A stretch of 6,364 nucleotides of DNA. It comes from an uncultured Campylobacter sp. GTDB taxonomy: Bacteria; Campylobacterota; Campylobacteria; Campylobacterales; Campylobacteraceae. The stretch lies in assembly GCF_937890585.1 (NCBI RefSeq), contig NZ_CALACG010000190.1, positions 1-6,364 of the forward strand, written 5' to 3'. Below, piece after piece: positions 1 to 6,364 of this stretch. The notes under the pieces are model-generated. The model had not been told where the DNA came from. It was given only the letters and a program-made list of their open reading frames with translations, and made no database searches. The position numbers and the translations under genes were made by a program. Positions within the stretch are counted from its first letter, which is position 1. Every line of letters begins with the position of its first letter.

Positions 1-801
1 ATTTATAATTGAGTATTTCAGACTAACAGATGATGAAATTTTACAAAAAATAAAAAGTGGAACTCTAATTTATGTAAGCAGGACTGGCTGGGCTTTATCA
101 TATCTGTCTACAACCGCACAAGTCAAATCAAAGCCAAAAAGGATGCCTCTTCAAAAAGTTGGCAGGAGTTTATTTGCTATAACAAATTTTGGTAAAGAGT
201 TGATAAGTGACAAGGATGCAAAAGACAAATTTATATCTTGGTACAATGAAATTTACAAACAAGAGATAAAACAAGAAAAACAAGAAGCAATAGAAAACAC
301 GCCAGATGACAATATAGAAGAGGCACTTAAAAAGATAAAAGAGGATCTAAAAAGCGAAATTTTATCTAGCATATTAGAAAAAGAGCCTAGATTTTTTGAG
401 TACCTTGTGACCAAACTCTTAGAAAAGATGAGTTACGGCACTGGTAGTCTTACAAGCAAGGGTCCAGATGGCGGGATAGATGGCATCATAGACGAGGACG
501 AACTTGGACTTTCTAAAATTTACATCCAAGCAAAGAGATATAAAGATAGCAGCAGCATCGGTAGCCAAGAAATTCAGCAGTTCATCGGCGCCATCTCAAA
601 TAAAAATACCAAAAAGGGGTCTTTATCACAACGGCTAAATTTACAAAAAATGCCGAAGAATTTGCCAAAAATAATCAAAATTTTAGCGTGGTCTTGATAG
701 ATGGCGACAGGTTGGCCGAGCTAATGATAAAGTTTAAAGTCGGAGTCCAAACAGGTCAAATTTATGAAATTTGCAAGATCGACACTGACTTTTTTGAATA
801 A
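1..801 (+). pseudogene. mrr: Mrr-type restriction endonuclease, 5'-truncated by the window edge and frameshifted
   Basis: Type IV restriction enzymes of the Mrr family cut modified foreign DNA. Reading is open from base 2 (F-I-I-E-Y-F-R-L-T-D-D-E), so the true start lies upstream; the ATG at 143 is internal. The first part (to about 200) resembles the Mrr N-terminal winged helix, with a TGWALSYL segment and an ITNFGKELI end. A lysine/glutamate-rich linker follows. The catalytic PD-(D/E)xK nuclease domain starts near 390, with a Glu in FFEYLV (398-400), GPDGGID (461-481) and QAK (527-535). After KKG (611-619) the zero frame gives an unrelated 25-residue tail ending at TGA 695-697. The -1 frame from 619 instead gives VFITTAKFTKNAEEFAKNN and later LIDGDRLAELMIKF, as the family expects, ending at TAA 799-801. 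One base appears lost in the A5G4 run, or -1 recoding occurs. The zero-frame product keeps the visible catalytic residues. Family call is firm; loss of function is inferred. Confidence 0.85.
613..619 (+). other. AAAGGGG heptamer at the mrr frame break
   Basis: In the zero frame this is A-AAG-GGG, which fits the X-XXY-YYZ pattern of -1 slippery sites. After slipping back one base, the Lys codon AAG would re-pair with AAA and the Gly codon GGG with GGG. The -1 frame is exactly the one that restores the Mrr C-terminus. Supporting elements are weak: downstream there is only a 4-bp CGGC/GCCG stem (632-635 with 652-655), and I see no Shine-Dalgarno-like stimulator just upstream. A plain one-base deletion in the A5G4 tract (611-619) explains the same data. 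Confidence 0.4.
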
Positions 802-870
802 AGTATTTTTTAAATAGTTGCCATTCGCTACTCCATTTGGTTTGTTGCCTCTAGCAAAAATTTTACAGCT

Positions 871-918
871 TAAAAAGGCAAATTTAGCTTCTCATCGCCC
901 TTTTTATCAGCTAAATTT
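871..918. repeat. Two interleaved inverted repeats, possible weak terminator
   Basis: TAAAAAGG (871-878) is complementary to CCTTTTTA (899-906), and AAATTTAGCT (880-889) to AGCTAAATTT (909-918). The arms interleave and the connecting loops are too short for a pseudoknot (1 and 2 bases), so the hairpins would be alternatives. The A-rich left arm and T-rich right arm of the first could end transcription in either direction, which suits the gap between mrr and cdsA. However, the stems are AT-rich and AAATTTAGC is a common word in this genome type, so chance is a real alternative. Confidence 0.35.
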
Positions 919-979
919 AGTAAAGCAAAACACTTTTTAAACCAAATTTTGCTCTTATAAACGCCGTCTAAATTTATAG

Positions 980-988
980 TGTTATAAT
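980..988 (+). promoter_or_regulatory. Extended -10 promoter for the cdsA operon
   Basis: TG-T-TATAAT is a perfect sigma-70 -10 hexamer (983-988) with an extended TGn upstream. As usual in Campylobacter, no convincing -35 box is seen; AT-rich sequence lies upstream instead. Transcription would start near 994-997, giving a leader of about 25 bases. The leader carries AAGGAG at 1009-1014, five bases before the cdsA ATG. It is the only strong promoter-like sequence I found ahead of the five overlapping genes. Confidence 0.75.
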
Positions 989-1019
989 TACGGCAAAATA
1001 ACGATTTTAAGGAGAGTGT

Positions 1020-1751
1020 ATGTCTTCACGCATTATCACTGGCGTTTTGATGTTTGTTGCTATTTTGGTAGTTTTTTTTATAGATAATTATATTTTAAAT
1101 TTTATTTTGCTTGGCGCTGTGCTTTACTTTGCCTTTAATGAGTCGCTCAAGCTTTATGGCATCGATCACAAACAGCTAGTTTATGCAGCGCTCGCATTTT
1201 ACGTGCTTACATATTTTACAAATCCGATCTTCATCGCGATCCTTGCGATCATGCTGGTAGCATCTATCCTTGCGCACATAAAAAGTGAAAATTTAAAACC
1301 AGTCGCACCTTTTTTATACCCAACCACGCCGATATTTATGATGTGGACGCTCTACTCGGAGTATGGCATAGGCTATCTTGCATGGCTTATACTAAGCGTC
1401 GTTGCAAGCGATAGCGGCGCATTTTTCGTCGGCAAAGCCTTTGGCAAACACCCATTTAGCCCAAGCTCACCAAACAAAACCATCGAAGGTGCAGCAGGCG
1501 GCGTCTTGCTAGGCACGGTAGTTGGCTGCATAGTTGGACATTTCGTAACAGAAGGTTTTTTCCAAATTTTATTTTCAAGCTTCTTAGTCTGCGTATTTGC
1601 GGTCTGGGGAGATCTCTTTGAGAGCTACCTAAAAAGACTTTGCGGCGTCAAAGACAGCGGCACACTTTTCCCAGGACACGGCGGTATGCTTGATAGGATA
1701 GATGGCTATTTATTTGGCGTTGTCGCCCTACTTTGGTCGCTATCGTGGTAA
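1020..1751 (+). CDS. cdsA: Phosphatidate cytidylyltransferase (CDP-diacylglycerol synthase)
   Basis: CdsA joins CTP and phosphatidic acid to give CDP-diacylglycerol and pyrophosphate in the inner membrane, the branch point to phosphatidylethanolamine and phosphatidylglycerol/cardiolipin. The 243-residue protein is hydrophobic nearly throughout, with several membrane helices (for example about 5-40, 52-85, 115-130, 157-175 and 182-198). The family signature is complete at residues 202-228: SYLKR, then KDSG, then PGHGGMLDRID, whose Asp residues bind the catalytic metals. The upstream conserved block SDSGAFFVGKAFGKHPFSP and the NKTIEG motif (about 130-157) are also present. The ATG is well placed behind AAGGAG (1009-1014) and an extended -10 promoter. 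It is the first gene of the operon, and its last bases contain the likely start of dxr. Length is a little short of E. coli CdsA but usual for epsilonproteobacteria. Identification is firm. Confidence 0.97.
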   Translation: MSSRIITGVLMFVAILVVFFIDNYILNFILLGAVLYFAFNESLKLYGIDHKQLVYAALAFYVLTYFTNPIFIAILAIMLVASILAHIKSENLKPVAPFLYPTTPIFMMWTLYSEYGIGYLAWLILSVVASDSGAFFVGKAFGKHPFSPSSPNKTIEGAAGGVLLGTVVGCIVGHFVTEGFFQILFSSFLVCVFAVWGDLFESYLKRLCGVKDSGTLFPGHGGMLDRIDGYLFGVVALLWSLSW

Positions 1752-2842
1752 TACTTGGCTCCACTGGCTCGATCGGCAAAAATACTCTAGCGCTCTGCGA
1801 GAAATTTAATGTAGAGGTTGAGGCGCTAAGCTGCGCCAAAAACGTAGCTTTGCTAAACGAGCAAATTTTAAAATTTAAGCCAAAATTTGTCTGTGTGGGC
1901 GACGAAAAGCTAGTTAAAAATGTAAAAAACGTTGAAGCTAAAAACATCTTTTTTGGCGAGGCTGGACTGCTAGAAATGCTTGAAATTTCAAGCTCAAAAA
2001 AGGTGATAAACGCTCTTGTTGGCTTTGCTGGACTAGCCCCTAGTCTAAAGACGCAAGCACTTGGCAAAAGGCTCGCCCTTGCAAACAAGGAGAGCCTTGT
2101 CGTTGGCGGCAAATTTCTAAAAACAAGAGAAATTTTGCCTATCGATAGCGAGCATTTTGGGCTTAAATTTCTACTAGAAAACAAAACTCCAGCCAAAAAG
2201 CTCATCATCACAGCAAGCGGTGGGGCATTTTATAAAAAACCGATCAAATTTCTAAAAGAGGCCACGCCGTCTGACGCACTAAAACACCCAAACTGGGATA
2301 TGGGCGCAAAGATCACCATTGATAGCGCGACGATGACAAACAAGCTTTTTGAGGTGATGGAGGCCTACTGGCTTTACGGTATAAAAGATATCGAGGCCGT
2401 GATAGAGCCAACCTCAGCCATCCACGCCGTAGTCGAGTTTATCGATGGCTCAAGCACGATGCACCTCTCACGCCCTGATATGAAGCTAGCTATCGCGCAT
2501 GCTATGCTTGAAAACATGAGCGAAAATATCGTCTCTCACGCAAATTTACTTAATCTTAAAAATATCAAATTTCACAAGATCAGCCCTAAAAAATATCCAG
2601 TCTTTTCGCTAAAAGATGAAGTCTTAGCAAATCCTGATCTAGGCGTAGTGATAAACGCTGCAAACGAGGTTGGAGTGTTTAGCTTTTTAGAGAAAAAGTG
2701 CTCATTTTTAGATATATCAAGGCTTATTTTAGGCTCAGCAAAAAAATTTAAGAGTCTTAAAATTTCAAGCGTAGATGAAATTTATGAAGTTGATAAAGAG
2801 GTTAGAGAATACGCAAAAAGGATGCTAAATGCAAAGGTATGA
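1745..2842 (+). CDS. dxr: 1-deoxy-D-xylulose 5-phosphate reductoisomerase
   Basis: Dxr (IspC) converts 1-deoxy-D-xylulose 5-phosphate to 2-C-methyl-D-erythritol 4-phosphate with NADPH and a divalent metal. This is the committed cytosolic step of the MEP route to isoprenoids and the target of fosmidomycin. Counting from the GTG at 1745 (365 residues), the NADPH-binding GSTGSIG is at 5-11, ANKES near 113-117, metal-binding DSEH at 134-137, SGG at 158-160, HPNW at 181-184 and NKLFE at 199-203. The IH of the substrate region is kept (His227), but the usual HPQS reads EPTS (221-224). I chose GTG 1745 because MVILGSTGSIG matches the family N-terminus; a TTG at 1733 would add four residues. No clear Shine-Dalgarno precedes either. 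The start overlaps the cdsA end by 7 bases, so translational coupling is likely. Identification is firm; the exact start is less certain. Confidence 0.95.
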   Translation: MVILGSTGSIGKNTLALCEKFNVEVEALSCAKNVALLNEQILKFKPKFVCVGDEKLVKNVKNVEAKNIFFGEAGLLEMLEISSSKKVINALVGFAGLAPSLKTQALGKRLALANKESLVVGGKFLKTREILPIDSEHFGLKFLLENKTPAKKLIITASGGAFYKKPIKFLKEATPSDALKHPNWDMGAKITIDSATMTNKLFEVMEAYWLYGIKDIEAVIEPTSAIHAVVEFIDGSSTMHLSRPDMKLAIAHAMLENMSENIVSHANLLNLKNIKFHKISPKKYPVFSLKDEVLANPDLGVVINAANEVGVFSFLEKKCSFLDISRLILGSAKKFKSLKISSVDEIYEVDKEVREYAKRMLNAKV

Positions 2843-4064
2843 GGGGTATAAATTTGATCTTAGGCAAAGTCTCATCGGTGTGCAGTTTCTGTTCGTCGCC
2901 TTTGGTGCGCTCGTGCTTGTGCCTATCCTTACGGGACTTGATGCAAACGTCGCGCTCTTTACAGCAGGTCTTGGCACGCTGCTTTTTCAGCTAATAACTA
3001 GAAAAAACGTCCCGCCGATCTTTCTAGCAAGCTCGTTTGCCTTCATCGCTCCGCTTCAGTATGGCATCGAAAAATGGGGCATACCAGTGACGATGGGCGG
3101 CGTTATATTTGCTGGATTTTTCTACGTCGCGTTAAGTCTTGTTGTTCGCTTTGGCGGAGAGAAAATTTTGCATAAAATTTTGCCTCCAGTCGTTGTTGGT
3201 CCAGTCATCATGACCATAGGTCTGATACTTGCTCCAAATGCCGTCAAAATGGCGACTTCAGCTACTGAGGCTTACACTCAAAATGTAGCTATGATGGTAG
3301 CGGCCACCTCGCTTATCGCCACTATCGTTGTCATGATGCTAGGACGCGGGATGTTTAGGCTCATACCGATCCTGCTTGGCATCATCGCTGGCTACATCGT
3401 GGCTTACTGCTTTGGCATGGTTGATTTTAGCGCCATCGCAAGCGCCCCTTGGTTTAGAGTGCCAAGCTTTAGCGCACCAAAATTTGAACTTGAAGCGATC
3501 ATCTACATGATACCTATCGCCATCGCCCCAGCGATCGAGCACATCGGCGATATGCTTGCTATCTCAAACGTCACAAAAGAGGATTTTTTGAAAAATCCAG
3601 GGCTTAAAAACACCCTTTTAGGCGACGGTCTGGCCACCTCGCTTGCTGCTGCCTTTGGTGGTCCGCCAAACACCACCTACTCAGAGGTCACAGGCGCAGT
3701 TAGCCTTACAAAAGCGTATAATCCAGCGATCATGACCTTTGCAGCGATCACTGCTATCGTGCTAGCCTTTGTTGGCAAGCTTGGCGCAGTGCTCTCAACC
3801 ATCCCAGCTCCAGTCATCGGCGGCATCATGCTGCTACTTTTTGGCATCATCGCAAGCGTTGGCATGGAGACACTTATAAAAAACAGAGTCGATCTAGCCG
3901 ATCCTAGAAATATGATAATCGTAGCCCTCATCTTCATCTTTGCCATCGGCGGCATGGTGCTTGACCTTGGAGCGGTTAAATTTTCAGGTATCGGACTTGG
4001 CGCGGTTACTGGTATAGTTTTAAATTTGCTTTTACCAAAAACAAAGCATTACGAAGGATATTAA
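2829..4064 (+). CDS. uraA: NCS2-family nucleobase permease, probably uracil permease
   Basis: This is an inner-membrane symporter of the nucleobase:cation symporter-2 family, predicted to import uracil (or another base) with protons. The 411-residue protein is very hydrophobic, consistent with the 14 membrane segments of UraA. Family landmarks are an N-terminal QSLIGVQFLFVAFGALVLVP (about 13-32), the TM8 motif EHIGD (237-241), NPGLKNTLLGDGLAT (256-270) and GGPPNTTYSE (277-286). Glu237 and Glu286 align with uracil-binding Glu241 and Glu290 of E. coli UraA. Asp241 stands where UraA has His245, and Ser285 where it has Gly289, so specificity for uracil is likely but not certain. AAGGA (2818-2822) lies six bases before the ATG, and the gene overlaps the dxr end by 14 bases. 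From memory, C. jejuni has no permease at this point in the cluster. GC looks higher than in mrr (86 of 180 bases at 3481-3660). Confidence 0.85.
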   Translation: MQRYEGYKFDLRQSLIGVQFLFVAFGALVLVPILTGLDANVALFTAGLGTLLFQLITRKNVPPIFLASSFAFIAPLQYGIEKWGIPVTMGGVIFAGFFYVALSLVVRFGGEKILHKILPPVVVGPVIMTIGLILAPNAVKMATSATEAYTQNVAMMVAATSLIATIVVMMLGRGMFRLIPILLGIIAGYIVAYCFGMVDFSAIASAPWFRVPSFSAPKFELEAIIYMIPIAIAPAIEHIGDMLAISNVTKEDFLKNPGLKNTLLGDGLATSLAAAFGGPPNTTYSEVTGAVSLTKAYNPAIMTFAAITAIVLAFVGKLGAVLSTIPAPVIGGIMLLLFGIIASVGMETLIKNRVDLADPRNMIIVALIFIFAIGGMVLDLGAVKFSGIGLGAVTGIVLNLLLPKTKHYEGY

Positions 4065-5362
4065 TGCGTAAATTTAGACTTTTTTTAGCAGCTCTTGCGG
4101 CTGCAAGCCTTGCAAATGCAAGCGCACTGGACTATGCACTTATCAAAAAAGGTGAGCCAAGTAGCAATACTATGCTCTTAATCGGTGGCATACAAGGCGA
4201 CGAGCCAGGCGGCTTTTTGGCGGCCTCTATCGTGGCGACTGACTATAACATCACAAAAGGCTCGCTTTGGGTCGTGCCAAATTTAAATTTCCCAAGTATC
4301 ATCGAGCGAAGTCGCGGCACAAAGGGCGATATGAATAGAAAATTCGCCCACGTCGAAAAGGACGATCCAGACTACAACTCAGTGATGAAGATAAAAGACG
4401 TCATCACCGACAAAAACGTCACTCTCATCTTAAATTTGCACGATGGTAGCGGATATTACAGAGATAAATTTATAAGCAAGGACGAAAACCCCGACAAATG
4501 GGGCAACACCTGCATCATCGACCAAAGCACACTGCCAGGCTCAAAGTATCCAGAGCTTGAAAGCATCGCCTCAAGCGTAAAAGACGTGCTAAATAAGCAC
4601 CTTATAGATCCAAAACATCAATATCACGTCAAAAATACGCACACAGCGATGGGCGACAAAGAGATGCTAAAAAGCCTCACCTACTACGCGATCACGCAAA
4701 ACAAGTCCGCCTTTGCAAACGAAGCTAGCAAAAATTTAAACGCCGAGCAAAGGACATATTATCACCTAGTAGCGATCGAAGAGTATATGAAAAAGGCTGG
4801 TATTAGCTTTACTAGGCCCTTTGAGCTCGATGTCAAAAGCGTGAAAAAGGCGATCGAAAAAGAGATCAGACTCGAGCTATTTGACAGCTACGCTCTTAGC
4901 CTTAAAAACTTAAAGCCAGTGATAAGCTTCATGCCATTTAAAAAGGGCGAGCTAAGTTACAAGTCACCAAATCCGCTAATCGCCGTCATAAAAGATAACG
5001 ACACCTACAAAGTGCAGTATGGCAACCGCTCTGTCACAAGGCTAAAACCGCAATACTTCGAGTTTGCAAAGCCGCTTGATAAAATTTCTCTTTTGAGCGA
5101 TGGCAACGAGCAGGAGTTAAAAAGTGGCGATAAATTTAGCGTTAAAAAGAGCTTTAAGATAAAAGCTCTCAAAAACGTGCGCGTAAATGTTATAGGATAT
5201 GGCACAAAAAGCGTTGATGAGAGCGAGCAGGAGATCGATAAAAACAGCCTAAACAAAAGCTATAGCATAGATAAAGATGGCAAAATTTACCGAGTTGAGT
5301 TTTACAAAAGTGAAAGTGGCAAAGAGAAATTTGCTGGCATGATACTAGCGGAGTTTAGATGA
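4064..5362 (+). CDS. pgp1: Peptidoglycan DL-carboxypeptidase Pgp1 (Csd4 family, M14-like)
   Basis: Pgp1 of C. jejuni and Csd4 of H. pylori trim peptidoglycan tripeptides to dipeptides in the periplasm; their loss turns helical cells into rods. The 432-residue product has a signal peptide: basic MRKFR, a hydrophobic stretch to about 16, and probable cleavage after ANA (17-19). The carboxypeptidase fold follows. Zinc ligands are Gln44 and Glu47 in GGIQGDEPGG and His126 in LNLHDGSG, matching the Gln46/Glu49/His128 set of Csd4, where Gln replaces the usual first His. Asn91-Arg92 fits the M14 substrate-carboxylate clamp, and Glu220 in FANEAS is the expected catalytic Glu. The part beyond about 250 is lysine-rich and beta-strand-like, corresponding to the C-terminal accessory domains of Csd4. 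The start overlaps the uraA stop in TAATG, with AAGGA at 4054-4058 five bases upstream. Length is close to Csd4. Identification is firm. Confidence 0.95.
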   Translation: MRKFRLFLAALAAASLANASALDYALIKKGEPSSNTMLLIGGIQGDEPGGFLAASIVATDYNITKGSLWVVPNLNFPSIIERSRGTKGDMNRKFAHVEKDDPDYNSVMKIKDVITDKNVTLILNLHDGSGYYRDKFISKDENPDKWGNTCIIDQSTLPGSKYPELESIASSVKDVLNKHLIDPKHQYHVKNTHTAMGDKEMLKSLTYYAITQNKSAFANEASKNLNAEQRTYYHLVAIEEYMKKAGISFTRPFELDVKSVKKAIEKEIRLELFDSYALSLKNLKPVISFMPFKKGELSYKSPNPLIAVIKDNDTYKVQYGNRSVTRLKPQYFEFAKPLDKISLLSDGNEQELKSGDKFSVKKSFKIKALKNVRVNVIGYGTKSVDESEQEIDKNSLNKSYSIDKDGKIYRVEFYKSESGKEKFAGMILAEFR

Positions 5363-6363
5363 TACTTGGCATCGAAAGTAGCTGCGATGATAGCTCTGTC
5401 GCGCTCATAGACGAAGAGACGCTGGAGCAAATTTATTATAAAAAGATCTCACAAGAAGAGGAGCACGCTATCTTTGGTGGCGTGGTCCCAGAGCTTGCAG
5501 CGAGGCTTCATACAAAGGCGCTGCCAGCACTTTTAAATGACATCTTGCCAAATTTAAAAGATATAAACGCCATCGCTGTGACAAACGAGCCAGGGCTAAG
5601 CGTGAGCCTGATAGGCGGCGTCAGCATGGCAAAAGCGCTAAGCATCGCCCTAAATATCCCGCTAATCGCCGTAAATCACCTAGTTGGCCACATCTACTCG
5701 CTATTTTTAGACCGCGAAGCCACCTTTCCGCTTGGCGTTTTGCTAGTTAGTGGCGGACATACGATGATACTTGAGATTAACGAAAATGGCGAGATTTTAG
5801 AGCTTGCAAGCACTAGCGATGATAGCTTTGGCGAGAGCTTTGACAAGGTGGCAAAGATGCTTGATCTTGGCTATCCAGGGGGTGCTGTGGTACAGCAAAA
5901 TGCACTTTTGTGCGAAGATAAAGAGAGATTTAAATTTACCGTCCCACTTCTTCACGACAAACGCCTTGAATACAGCTTTTCGGGGCTTAAAAACCAAGTC
6001 AGAGTTGAAATTTCAAAGCTTGAAACTATCACACAAAAAGATATCGCCGACATCTGCTACGCCTTTGAAAACACAGCCTGCGAGCACATTTTAAATAAAC
6101 TTGAAAAGGTTTTTAAACTAAGAAATTTCAAACGTTTTGGCGTCGTTGGCGGAGCAAGCGCAAATTTAAATTTACGCAAAAGACTTGAGGCGCTTTGTCA
6201 AAAAAATGAGTGCGAGCTTTTGCTAGCCCCACTTGAGTTTTGCTCCGATAATGCTCTGATGATAGCAAGAGCTGGGCGTGAGAAATACTTAAAAAAAGAG
6301 TTTATCCCGCATGATAAGCTAACTATAAACCCAAGGATTAGTTTTAAGAAAATAGAAATTTAA
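5359..6363 (+). CDS. tsaD: tRNA N6-threonylcarbamoyladenosine (t6A37) transferase subunit TsaD
   Basis: TsaD (formerly Gcp/YgjD) transfers threonylcarbamoyl from threonylcarbamoyl-AMP to A37 of tRNAs that read ANN codons, working with TsaB and TsaE in the cytoplasm. It is essential in most bacteria. The 334-residue protein is complete and of normal length. Visible landmarks are the N-terminal ASKHA-fold GIESSCDDS (4-12), the GGVVPELAARLH block (40-51), metal-binding His107 and His111 in NHLVGH, LLVSGGHT (128-135), GESFDKVAKMLDLGYPGG (158-175), SFSGLK (206-211), GGASAN (264-269) and the third metal ligand Asp297 in FCSDNA. The ATG overlaps the pgp1 TGA in ATGA, and GGAG (5350-5353) sits five bases upstream. 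It is the last gene seen; the window ends one base after its TAA, so a terminator or a further operon gene cannot be judged. Identification is firm. Confidence 0.97.
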   Translation: MILGIESSCDDSSVALIDEETLEQIYYKKISQEEEHAIFGGVVPELAARLHTKALPALLNDILPNLKDINAIAVTNEPGLSVSLIGGVSMAKALSIALNIPLIAVNHLVGHIYSLFLDREATFPLGVLLVSGGHTMILEINENGEILELASTSDDSFGESFDKVAKMLDLGYPGGAVVQQNALLCEDKERFKFTVPLLHDKRLEYSFSGLKNQVRVEISKLETITQKDIADICYAFENTACEHILNKLEKVFKLRNFKRFGVVGGASANLNLRKRLEALCQKNECELLLAPLEFCSDNALMIARAGREKYLKKEFIPHDKLTINPRISFKKIEI

Positions 6364-6364
6364 A

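Noticed and set aside
613..619. Phase-variable homopolymer tract in mrr
   Set aside because: Campylobacter contingency tracts are usually about eight or more G or C; A5G4 is too short to expect frequent switching.
143..697. A free-standing 184-residue protein starting at ATG 143
   Set aside because: The frame is open to the left edge with Mrr-like sequence and ATG 143 lies within the N-terminal winged helix, so it is not the gene start.
873..1025. Minus-strand open stretch of 51 codons ending at a TAA (complement of 870-872), with a protein-like end LADKKGDEKLNLPF
   Set aside because: It has no ATG or GTG and a stop just upstream inside cdsA; it overlaps the promoter and leader of cdsA. It may be chance or a gene remnant, but nothing supports expression.
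1648..2211. Minus-strand open frame of 187 codons across the cdsA-dxr junction
   Set aside because: It lies opposite two well-identified genes, has Ser/Leu/Phe-rich low-complexity composition and resembles no family I know; it is a shadow of their codon use.
3339..3955. Minus-strand open frames at 3339-3542 and 3677-3955
   Set aside because: Both are opposite uraA and explained by its composition; there are no recognisable motifs or ribosome binding sites.
2829..4064. The tetrapeptide YEGY occurs near both ends of the UraA-like protein (residues 4-7 and 408-411)
   Set aside because: The underlying DNA is not a repeat and the motif is short; coincidence is the simplest reading.
5005..6094. 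Open frames at 5005-5256 (minus), 5797-5997 (minus) and 5804-6094 (plus)
   Set aside because: They overlap pgp1 or tsaD in other frames, whose products carry complete family motifs.

Overview
The window reads as chromosomal DNA from an epsilonproteobacterium, most likely Campylobacter. Species is a guess, with a C. concisus-like lineage the best fit. The grounds are the abundance of AAATTT/AAATTTA words, a TGnTATAAT promoter without a clear -35 box, and the gene order cdsA-dxr-pgp1-tsaD. From memory, that order matches C. jejuni Cj1347c-Cj1344c. Pgp1 (Csd4 in Helicobacter) is itself a marker of this group.

Region 1 (1-801) is the 3' part of an mrr-type restriction endonuclease gene that enters from beyond the left edge. 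Its frame is broken at about 613-619, at an AAAGGGG heptamer. A single -1 shift there joins the two halves into a normal Mrr C-terminus. It is either a pseudogene caused by a one-base loss in a short homopolymer, a sequencing error, or less likely a site of -1 recoding. This DNA is more AT-rich than what follows.

Region 2 (802-1019) is a 218-base gap. It holds two interleaved inverted repeats that may serve as a weak terminator, then a good extended -10 promoter and a Shine-Dalgarno sequence for the next gene.

Region 3 (1020-6363) is one tightly packed operon of five complete plus-strand genes. cdsA makes CDP-diacylglycerol for phospholipids. dxr carries out the committed step of the MEP isoprenoid pathway. 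uraA encodes an NCS2 nucleobase permease. pgp1 encodes a periplasmic peptidoglycan carboxypeptidase that sets helical cell shape. tsaD encodes the t6A37 tRNA-modification enzyme. Every junction overlaps (7, 14, 1 and 4 bases), so translation is probably coupled along the message.

The genes share an envelope theme. CdsA supplies membrane lipid, Dxr feeds the isoprenoid carrier needed for peptidoglycan synthesis, and Pgp1 trims peptidoglycan. UraA could supply uracil for CTP, which is used by CdsA and by the MEP enzyme IspD; that link is inference. I found no tRNA, rRNA, CRISPR array, insertion sequence or clearly new system. The most interesting points are the mrr frame break at a slippery heptamer and the permease gene sitting inside a conserved housekeeping cluster.
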